Shown: in pieces, positions 1 through 5,205 of the stretch | Layout of the letters: every line of letters begins with the position of its first letter | How positions within the stretch are numbered: position 1 is the first letter of the stretch | Assembly (NCBI GenBank): GCA_021730835.1 | Contig: JAKFYP010000108.1 | Location: forward strand, 1 to 6,191 | DNA from: Alphaproteobacteria bacterium | Lineage (GTDB): Bacteria; Pseudomonadota; Alphaproteobacteria; Rickettsiales; UBA998 | Length of the DNA stretch: 6,191 nt | Direction: 5' to 3' | Made by a program: the position numbers and the translations under genes | The notes under the pieces: model-generated | What the model saw: the letters and a program-made list of their open reading frames with translations, nothing else | Told to the model about the DNA's origin: nothing | Database searches by the model: none

Positions 1-54
1 CAAAAAACCGAAGACCTACCAGAAATTACCAAACCCAATCCAAATCGACCCCAG

Positions 55-76
55 AAAAAAATGACAAAAAATCATT
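55..76 (-). terminator. Weak hairpin plus T-run on the sucA strand
   Basis: On the minus strand AATGA (76-72) can pair with TCATT (64-60) across a 7-nt loop, followed by a further five T residues (59-55). The stem is only five mostly A-T pairs, so it is at best a weak terminator some 270 nt beyond sucA. Confidence 0.18.
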
Positions 77-104
77 GCCCATCAACATAATGTCACGCTA
101 TCCT
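75..104 (+). promoter_or_regulatory. Possible promoter reading toward the tRNA remnant
   Basis: TTGCCC (75-80) and TATCCT (99-104) match 4 of 6 consensus bases each with 18-nt spacing. They are followed by a GC-rich discriminator (ACGCGC), a pattern often seen in stable-RNA promoters. It may be the original promoter of the damaged tRNA gene. The match is weak. Confidence 0.25.
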
Positions 105-132
105 ACGCGCTTAACCGGACAGTAGTGCTATC

Positions 133-213
133 GCCCGCGACTGAAGGCGCACGCCCGGAAAGTGTGTATACGGCAAAACCGTATCGCGGGTTCGAATCCC
201 GCCCTCTTAGCCA
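133..213 (+). pseudogene. tRNA-Ser(GGA)-like remnant with degraded 5' half
   Basis: The 3' part is a good class II tRNA. It has an anticodon stem CACGC/GTGTG (150-154 and 162-166), a loop CCGGAAA (155-161) with GGA at 157-159, and a long variable arm ATACGG/CCGTAT. The T-arm is GCGGG-TTCGAAT-CCCGC (186-202), followed by acceptor strand CCTCTTA, discriminator G and CCA (203-213). The 5' half fails: at standard spacing the acceptor partner would be AGTGCTA (124-130), which does not pair with CCTCTTA, and the D-loop (136-145) lacks a clear GG. Position 33 is C instead of the near-universal U. It is probably a non-functional remnant or a recombination product; a functional copy is expected elsewhere. 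Confidence 0.65.
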
Positions 214-274
214 TTTGAAACGAGAATGCGCCGAATCGGCTGAGTTCGAATCTCAGACAAGCCGCCATTTGAAA
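210..274 (+). repeat. 11-bp direct repeat at both tRNA 3' ends
   Basis: GCCATTTGAAA occurs at 210-220 and again at 264-274, 54 bp apart, each time straddling the CCA end of a tRNA fragment. The CCA part is expected for two tRNA ends, but the shared TTTGAAA flank is not. This fits repeated recombination at a tRNA 3' end, such as att-site duplication by a tyrosine recombinase. Confidence 0.55.
214..267 (+). pseudogene. Second tRNA 3'-end fragment
   Basis: Directly after the CCA of the tRNA-Ser remnant comes another tRNA 3' end. It has T-arm CTGAG-TTCGAAT-CTCAG (240-256), acceptor strand ACAAGCC (257-263), discriminator G and CCA (265-267). A short hairpin CCG-AAT-CGG variant at 230-240 could be a class II variable arm. 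TTTGAAA at 214-220 could be read as a Ser(UGA)-type anticodon loop, but that is speculative because the same heptamer also follows the CCA of this fragment. There is no room for a 5' half, so it is a fragment only. Confidence 0.55.
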
Positions 275-347
275 GCCTGACACACAAATCTCCTGCAAGG
301 GGCTGGAAACTATGGATGTTTTGGAGTTCGCACAACACTCTCTTGCT

Positions 348-3233
348 TCACCCCACCCTGCGCTTGCGGGCAGCTTCGGCCAGCGCGGCGTCAATGACTT
401 CCTGCTGCTGGCGGGCGTGGATTTTGAGATATCCGGCGGCGGGGGACGCGGCTTCCTTGCGGCCCGCGTAGCCGATGCGCACGTCTCCACGCCCGATTTC
501 CTCGAGCAAATCGCCGATTTTCGGGCCGATGAAACGCCATGCGCCCATATTCTCCGGCTCTTCCTGCGCCCAGACAATCTCGGCATTTTTATAGCGCACC
601 AGCTCCGCCTTCAACTCCTTCCCCGGGAAGGGGTAATATTGCTCAACGCGGATGATAGCGACATCGTTGATCTTGCGCTCCTCTCTCGCCTGAAAAATAT
701 CGTAAAAGACCTTGCCGCTGGTAATCACTACCCGGCGAATCTTGCCGTCGGCGGCCAGCCCTTCGCTTTCCGGGTAGATTTTTTGAAAGCGTGTGCCCTT
801 CGCCATATCGTCAAGCGAGGAGATCGCCAGCTTATGCCGCAACAGCGATTTGGGCGACATGACGATCAGGGGCTTGCGGAAATTGCGGTGCAACTGACGG
901 CGCAGGACATGGAAAAAATTGGCAGGCGTCGTGCAATTGACCACCTGCATGTTATCCTCGCCGCATAATTGCAAAAAGCGCTCAAGCCGCGCCGAGGAGT
1001 GCTCCGGCCCCTGACCCTCATAGCCATGCGGCAGCAGCATCACCAGCCCGCACATGCGCAGCCATTTATTCTCGCCAGAGGAGACAAACTGATCAATGAT
1101 CATCTGCGCGCCATTGGCGAAATCACCGAACTGGGCTTCCCAGATGGTCAGCGCCCCCGGTTCCGCCGTGCTGTAGCCGTATTCAAACCCCAGTATCGCC
1201 AGCTCGGAAAGCGAGGAGTTAATCACTTCGTATTCTTTCTGCTTGCCGCCCAGATGGTTGAGCGGAATAAACCGCTCCTCATTTTCCTGATCGGTCAGCA
1301 CGCTATGGCGGTGCGAAAACGTACCGCGCTCGCAATCCTGCCCGCTCAGGCGCACGATATAGCCTTCTTTCAGCAAGGTGGCGAAGGCAAGCTGCTCACC
1401 GGTCGCCCAGTCCAGTCCTTCGCCCTTGCCGATGTTTTCCTCGCGGGTTTTGAGAATCCTCGCCAGCTTGGAATTGATATGGAAACCTTCCGGATACCGG
1501 CAAGTCGCCAGCCCTAATTCTTTCAGCGTTTTTTTTGCAACACCGGTATCGGGATCGTCACGCTCAAGCTTGCTGTCGGGTTTGGAAAATCCCGACCAGT
1601 GGCCCTCCAGCCAGTTGCCTTTGTTGGGCTTGAATTCCTTGGCAATCTCATATTGCTCCTCGAAGAACTCCTGATATTCCTTAAATTCCTGCTCAACATC
1701 TTCCCTGCTGATAACGCTCTCTTTAATCAGTTTATCGGCGTAAATACGGCTGGCGGCGGGATGCTCCTTAATTTTTTTATACATCAGCGGCTGCGTGAAC
1801 ATCGGCTCATCGCCCTCGTTATGGCCATATTTGCGGTAGCAGAAAACATCCACCACCACGTCGCGCTTGAATTTCTGGCGAAATTCCGTCGCCAGACGGC
1901 AGACGAAAACCACGGCTTCCGGATCATCGCCGTTGACATGGAAAATCGGTGCCTGCACCGCCTTGGCCACATCGGAAGGATACGGGGTGAAGCGCGAGAA
2001 TTTAGGGCTGGTGGTAAAGCCGATCTGGTTGTTGACAATGATATGGATCGAGCCGCCGGTGCGATAACCGCGCAACTCGCTTAGAGAAAGCGTTTCCGCT
2101 ACCGTGCCCTGACCGGCAAAGGCGGCGTCGCCATGTAACTGAATGCCCATGACCGATGTTTTATCCTCGCGGTCGCCGCGCTGATCCTGCTTGGCACGCA
2201 CTTTGCCGCAGACCACCGGGTTAACCGCCTCAAGATGGGACGGGTTGGCAGTCAAAGACAGATGGAGATTCTTTCCGCCCGGCATTTCACGGTCGGAGGA
2301 AACACCCAGATGGTATTTCACGTCGCCCGAGGAATCGAGCCATTCGGGAAAATCGAGATTGCCGTGAAAAATCGAAAGCAGTTCGGCATATGGCTTGCCC
2401 ATCACCGTGGTCAGTACGTTCATACGGCCCCGGTGCGGCATGCCGATGACGATTTCCTCCACCCCGCCGCGTGAGGCAACGTGGATAATCGACATCAGCC
2501 CGGCAATCGCCGCGTCGCCGCCCTGTACCGAGAAGCGCTTGACGCCCGGATATTTAACCTGAAGGAATTCCTCGAACGCCTCAACCTCAATCAGCGTATC
2601 GAGAATTTCACGCTTATCCTCGGGCGTGAAATTCAGCCGCCCGTGCGTGCCCTCAACCTGTTCCTGAATCCACGCTTTCTGATCGGGATACTGGATGTGC
2701 ATGAATTCCACGCCGATCGTATCGCAATAGGTTTTTTGCACCAGCGAGAGTATTTCGCGGATTGTACCGTATTCCAGTCCCAGCTTGCCACCAAGATAGA
2801 TTTTTCGGTCATAATCGGCTTCCGAAAACCCGTAGGTTTTGGGATCAAGCTCGGGATGATAACGGTTTGGCTCCTGATGCAGCGGGTCGAGATCGGCGAT
2901 CAGATGGCCGCGCACCCGGTAGGCATGAATCAGCATCAGGGCGCGCACGCTGTCCTGCACATCGCCGAGGCTGGCCGCGCCGGAGGTGGTGGCAGGCAAT
3001 TTCCTGTCCCTGGGCTTTGCTTCGCTATCCGCCACGCCGACAACCGCGCTGTGCCCGTTCGCCCACGGCGCATGGCCAGACCGCTCCTGATCGCCAAGCG
3101 AGCCGAAAAAATCCCGCCAGCTTTCATCGACCGAAGCCGGATTCTCCAGATAGCGCTCCAGCATCTCCTCGATATAGACGCCGTTGGCCCCGAACAGGGA
3201 GGTGGTTTCATCAAACGTCTGGTGCGTACTCAT
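348..3233 (-). CDS. sucA: 2-oxoglutarate dehydrogenase E1 component
   Basis: A complete 961-residue ThDP-dependent 2-oxoglutarate dehydrogenase E1, which decarboxylates 2-oxoglutarate and transfers the succinyl group to the lipoyl domain of SucB. The N-terminal segment has the family pattern SLFGANGVYIEEM (12-24) and ESWRDFF (37-43), followed by a low-complexity linker to about residue 90. The E1 core contains MPHRGRMNVL (265-274) with the conserved His267, and the ThDP/metal motif begins at G368-D369 and ends at N401-N402. The transketolase-like pyrimidine domain has GTFSHRHSVL (637-646), EAQFGDFANGAQ (699-710) and HGYEGQGPEHSSARLERF (736-753). The C-terminal domain has WAQEEPENMGAW (888-899). 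The start at 3233 is preceded by GGAG 5 nt upstream. It is separated from sucD by 309 nt and probably has its own promoter. The expected next gene, sucB, is not present in the 347 nt downstream. Confidence 0.98.
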   Translation of the reverse strand: MSTHQTFDETTSLFGANGVYIEEMLERYLENPASVDESWRDFFGSLGDQERSGHAPWANGHSAVVGVADSEAKPRDRKLPATTSGAASLGDVQDSVRALMLIHAYRVRGHLIADLDPLHQEPNRYHPELDPKTYGFSEADYDRKIYLGGKLGLEYGTIREILSLVQKTYCDTIGVEFMHIQYPDQKAWIQEQVEGTHGRLNFTPEDKREILDTLIEVEAFEEFLQVKYPGVKRFSVQGGDAAIAGLMSIIHVASRGGVEEIVIGMPHRGRMNVLTTVMGKPYAELLSIFHGNLDFPEWLDSSGDVKYHLGVSSDREMPGGKNLHLSLTANPSHLEAVNPVVCGKVRAKQDQRGDREDKTSVMGIQLHGDAAFAGQGTVAETLSLSELRGYRTGGSIHIIVNNQIGFTTSPKFSRFTPYPSDVAKAVQAPIFHVNGDDPEAVVFVCRLATEFRQKFKRDVVVDVFCYRKYGHNEGDEPMFTQPLMYKKIKEHPAASRIYADKLIKESVISREDVEQEFKEYQEFFEEQYEIAKEFKPNKGNWLEGHWSGFSKPDSKLERDDPDTGVAKKTLKELGLATCRYPEGFHINSKLARILKTREENIGKGEGLDWATGEQLAFATLLKEGYIVRLSGQDCERGTFSHRHSVLTDQENEERFIPLNHLGGKQKEYEVINSSLSELAILGFEYGYSTAEPGALTIWEAQFGDFANGAQMIIDQFVSSGENKWLRMCGLVMLLPHGYEGQGPEHSSARLERFLQLCGEDNMQVVNCTTPANFFHVLRRQLHRNFRKPLIVMSPKSLLRHKLAISSLDDMAKGTRFQKIYPESEGLAADGKIRRVVITSGKVFYDIFQAREERKINDVAIIRVEQYYPFPGKELKAELVRYKNAEIVWAQEEPENMGAWRFIGPKIGDLLEEIGRGDVRIGYAGRKEAASPAAGYLKIHARQQQEVIDAALAEAARKRRVG

Positions 3234-3280
3234 AGATACTCCGTTACAGGCTCGCTTTCATATTGGCCGAATACGCCCAG

Positions 3281-3309
3281 AATATAGAGGTTTTTGCGGA
3301 AAATAGCAT
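3281..3309 (-). promoter_or_regulatory. Candidate sucA promoter
   Basis: On the minus strand a -10-like TATATT (3281-3286, 5 of 6 matches to consensus) lies 47 nt upstream of the sucA ATG, giving a short leader of about 40 nt. The -35 at 17-nt spacing, ATGCTA (3304-3309), is weak. A second candidate further upstream is TTGACG (3413-3418) with 17-nt spacing to CATGCT (3390-3395). Either could drive sucA independently of sucCD; this is a motif-level inference. Confidence 0.35.
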
Positions 3310-3476
3310 CATTCTTTTAGAAAAGCCGCCTGTTTTGCTGCGTTTTATTCGTCATAGACATTCTTACGGTGTCCAACGCGCACGACATGAGCATGCAGTT
3401 CTTTTTGCACTTCGTCAAATTATTGCCAAAACAGGATTTTCATGCCGCTCCGGGTTCAATATCCCACCGCCTGGCA

Positions 3477-3533
3477 CACGCAAGACCCCCCTTCCTCCCC
3501 AGGAGAGGGGGAATACCCCACGTCCCTTGCGTG
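3477..3533. repeat. Nested inverted repeat / strong stem-loop after sucD
   Basis: The inner hairpin at 3487-3511 pairs CCCCCT (3487-3492) with AGGGGG (3506-3511) and TCCT (3493-3496) with AGGA (3501-3504), leaving one bulged G (3505) and a four-base loop. An outer 8-bp inverted repeat encloses it: CACGCAAG (3477-3484) with CTTGCGTG (3526-3533). A third possible stem, CCACG (3518-3522) with CGTGG (3530-3534), shares bases with the outer stem, so the two exclude each other. No T-run follows on the minus strand, so a classical intrinsic terminator is not supported. It could be a REP/palindromic intergenic element or an RNA structure that separates sucCD from sucA expression. Confidence 0.6.
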
Positions 3534-3542
3534 GTCGTTTAT

Positions 3543-4418
3543 TCACGCCGCCAGCAATTTCGCCATCGTTTTACCCAACTGCGCCGGGGAGTCGGAGACT
3601 TTGATCCCGGCGGATTTCATCGCCTCAATCTTGTCATCCGCGCCGCCGCTGCCGCCCGAGACAATCGCCCCGGCATGGCCCATGCGCCGCCCGGGAGGGG
3701 CCGTGCGTCCGGCGACAAAGCCGACGACCGGCTTCTTGCGTTTGCTTTTTTTGAGGAACGCCGCCGCCTCTTCTTCCGCCGTGCCGCCGATTTCACCGAT
3801 CATGATAATGGCATCGGTTTCGTCATCGGCAAGGAACAGCTCCAGCACGTCAATGAAATTCGTTCCGTTGACCGGATCGCCGCCGATCCCCACGCAGGTG
3901 GACTGGCCGAATCCTTCCGCCGTGGTCTGGGCGACGGCTTCGTAGGTCAGCGTACCCGAGCGCGACAGAATGCCGATTCTTCCCTTACGGTGGATATGTC
4001 CCGGCATAATGCCGATTTTGCAGGCATCGGGGGTAATGACACCCGGGCAGTTCGGCCCGACGAGGCGGGTTTTCGATCCGGATAGCGCCCGCTTGACCTC
4101 GACCATATCGAGCACGGGGATACCTTCGGTGATGCAGATGGCTAAGGGAATTTCGGCGTCAATCGCCTCCAGAATCGCGTCTGCCGCAAATTTCGGCGGT
4201 ACATAGATCACCGAGGCATCCGCCTTGGTCGCCTGACGTGCTTCGGCGACGGTATTGAATACCGGCAGGCCGAGATGTTCCTGCCCCCCCTTGCCCGGCG
4301 TCACCCCGCCGACCATTTTCGTGCCGTAGGCTATCGCCTGTTCGGAATGATAGGTTCCTTCCCTGCCGGTGAATCCCTGGCAGATGACTTTGGTGTTCTT
4401 GTCGATGAGTATGGCCAT
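3543..4418 (-). CDS. sucD: Succinyl-CoA synthetase subunit alpha
   Basis: A 291-residue protein of normal family length. It is the alpha subunit of succinyl-CoA synthetase, which carries the phosphohistidine intermediate and binds CoA. Visible features in order are the N-terminal CoA-binding Rossmann domain with GFTGREGTYH (15-24), GPNCPG (121-126), SRSGTLTYE (152-160) and the GRTAPPGRRMGHAGAI block (237-252), in which H248 is the expected phosphorylated histidine. The ATG at 4418 has an AAGGA Shine-Dalgarno 8 nt upstream. That site overlaps the TAA of the HEPN gene, so sucD translation probably depends at least partly on ribosomes finishing the HEPN gene. In most relatives sucD follows sucC directly; here 787 nt separate them. 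All key residues are present and the gene looks functional. Confidence 0.97.
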   Translation of the reverse strand: MAILIDKNTKVICQGFTGREGTYHSEQAIAYGTKMVGGVTPGKGGQEHLGLPVFNTVAEARQATKADASVIYVPPKFAADAILEAIDAEIPLAICITEGIPVLDMVEVKRALSGSKTRLVGPNCPGVITPDACKIGIMPGHIHRKGRIGILSRSGTLTYEAVAQTTAEGFGQSTCVGIGGDPVNGTNFIDVLELFLADDETDAIIMIGEIGGTAEEEAAAFLKKSKRKKPVVGFVAGRTAPPGRRMGHAGAIVSGGSGGADDKIEAMKSAGIKVSDSPAQLGKTMAKLLAA

Positions 4419-4425
4419 GGCTTAG

Positions 4426-4432
4426 TTCCTTA
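4426..4432 (-). promoter_or_regulatory. sucD ribosome binding site overlapping the HEPN stop codon
   Basis: The minus-strand sequence TAAGGAACTAAGCCATG contains the HEPN stop (TAA), the Shine-Dalgarno AAGGA that shares two bases with it, and the sucD start. Termination on the HEPN gene therefore delivers ribosomes directly onto the sucD initiation site. This suggests translational coupling of the module to sucD. Confidence 0.7.
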
Positions 4433-4909
4433 TTTTATTTTAGAGTCAATAGTGTCAAGAATGCGGATCAATATATTCCTGTGCTGATATATCTGATTGA
4501 CAAGCGCCCGCTCCGTTTCCGGGCTAAAAGTGTAATCATGTGCAATCTGATTTCGTATATCTCTCACAAACGCCCACTCGTCGGTTTTAAGGATACCCAA
4601 TTTCTCCAGACGATTAAGAATGTCCCGGAAAGGTTTGTTCGTATCTTCCTGCATCCATAACATGGCAGCTTCAAACAATTTCGCTCCGATGCAATCCTGC
4701 GCTTTGGAGAAACGGTATGCCATCTGATCCGCCCGCGCCAGATGATCGGACTCATCCTGCAAGATAGCAAACCCCTCTTTAGAAAGAGGAAAAACATAGT
4801 GTTTTTCAAGCGAAGCAATGGCTTCTTCAAGACGCTTGCAATGTATTCCCGCTTCCGCAAGCAGCGTCTTAACTTCGGCCTTTACAATATCTATATCAAC
4901 ACTCCCCAT
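4430..4909 (-). CDS. HEPN-domain protein, HepT-like putative toxin RNase
   Basis: A 152-residue, helix-rich protein whose C-terminal half carries the HEPN RNase signature: R119-N120-Q-I-A-H124-D-Y126, an Rx4H motif followed by HxY. In HepT toxins the Arg and His are catalytic for RNA cleavage and the tyrosine is the site the partner MNT modifies. The segment FRDILNRLEKLGIL (94-107) before the motif resembles partner proteins usually found next to MNT genes. No signal peptide or membrane segment is visible, so it should be cytoplasmic. The ATG at 4909 has a strong ribosome binding site (AGGAGG, 7 nt spacing) lying inside the MNT gene, and the two genes overlap by 19 nt, so they are probably translationally coupled. 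The TAA stop lies 11 nt before sucD. A hand count over 4441-4680 gives 42.5% G+C, against 50-65% in single-line samples from suc genes. Toxin activity is inferred, not shown. Confidence 0.83.
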   Translation of the reverse strand: MGSVDIDIVKAEVKTLLAEAGIHCKRLEEAIASLEKHYVFPLSKEGFAILQDESDHLARADQMAYRFSKAQDCIGAKLFEAAMLWMQEDTNKPFRDILNRLEKLGILKTDEWAFVRDIRNQIAHDYTFSPETERALVNQIYQHRNILIRILDTIDSKIK

Positions 4910-5181
4910 TCCTGAGCCTCCTGCTCAATAGGCCGCGCAGGGTCTTCGTTAAACACCACGTCAATACGCTGATCTTCCGTTCGCCATTTTACCCGTGAGA
5001 GAAATTTCGTTTTTTTTTCGTACAAATCGTCTTTGTTCTTCACTTTAATATACAAATCTATATCCCCACCCAGCTTACTGTCATCCGCCCGGCTTCCGAA
5101 AAGAAAAACGTCGGTTTCCTCCCCGAACACCCGCGCCGCTTCTTCTTTAATCACCCGCCTCTCATGTGAGGTGAGACGCAT
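4891..5181 (-). CDS. MNT-family minimal nucleotidyltransferase, MntA-like putative antitoxin
   Basis: A 96-residue pol-beta superfamily nucleotidyltransferase. The active-site signature is G29-S30, nine residues, then D40-I-D42 (GSx9DxD), with a likely third acidic residue at D74 in RIDVVF. In characterised HEPN/MNT pairs, the MNT protein is the antitoxin and inactivates the HEPN RNase by adding AMP to a tyrosine beside its catalytic His; that role is inferred here from the adjacent HEPN gene. The signature I recall for MntA is GSx10DxD, so this is a one-residue-shorter variant. The ATG at 5181 is preceded by AAAGG about 7 nt upstream and lies 24 nt after the sucC stop. The 3' end overlaps the HEPN gene by 19 nt. 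An A9 run on the coding strand (5010-5018, codons 55-58) is a potential slippage site. A hand count of 4981-5100 gives about 41% G+C, below the flanking suc genes. Confidence 0.85.
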   Translation of the reverse strand: MRLTSHERRVIKEEAARVFGEETDVFLFGSRADDSKLGGDIDLYIKVKNKDDLYEKKTKFLSRVKWRTEDQRIDVVFNEDPARPIEQEAQEWGVLI

Positions 5182-5205
5182 AATATAACCTTTCTTTCTC
5201 TTTCC

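Larger units (their letters stand above)
1..347. other. Non-coding region downstream of sucA with no sucB
   Basis: Apart from the two tRNA remnants and weak signals listed separately, nothing here is supported as a gene. The first ~100 nt are A-rich and unlike the suc genes. An open frame on the minus strand overlaps sucA out of frame and runs through the tRNA remnants with no recognisable domain, so it is not called. The usual sucB start close to the end of sucA is absent. Confidence 0.7.
3234..3542. other. sucD-sucA intergenic region, no protein gene
   Basis: This 309-bp spacer holds the palindromic element at its sucD-proximal end and candidate promoter motifs closer to sucA. The longer open frames crossing it on the plus strand run antisense into sucA or sucD and show no recognisable protein family, so I do not call a gene. 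Confidence 0.75.

Noticed and set aside
128..586. 152-codon minus-strand open frame crossing the sucA 3' end and the tRNA remnants.
   Set aside because: It overlaps sucA out of frame, is basic and low in complexity, has no recognisable domain, and its last part is tRNA-derived sequence.
2481..3287. 268-codon plus-strand open frame opposite sucA, together with other long plus-strand frames at 312-968, 969-1517 and 1599-2084.
   Set aside because: These are antisense shadows of a GC-rich, strongly conserved sucA. No family motif is visible in them.
3487..3511. Intrinsic terminator for sucD.
   Set aside because: The stem is strong, but no U-rich tract follows on the minus strand, so only a stem-loop/repeat call is justified.
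3369..4085. 238-codon plus-strand open frame covering the sucD-sucA gap and the end of sucD.
   Set aside because: Most of it is antisense to conserved sucD, and the unique part includes the palindromic element.
4432..4458. TTGACA (4453-4458) and TAAAAT (4432-4437) on the minus strand near the end of the HEPN gene, as a sucD promoter.
   Set aside because: The spacing is only 15 nt and the start point would fall about 6-8 nt before the ATG, removing the sucD Shine-Dalgarno. It is more likely chance in an AT-rich gene end.
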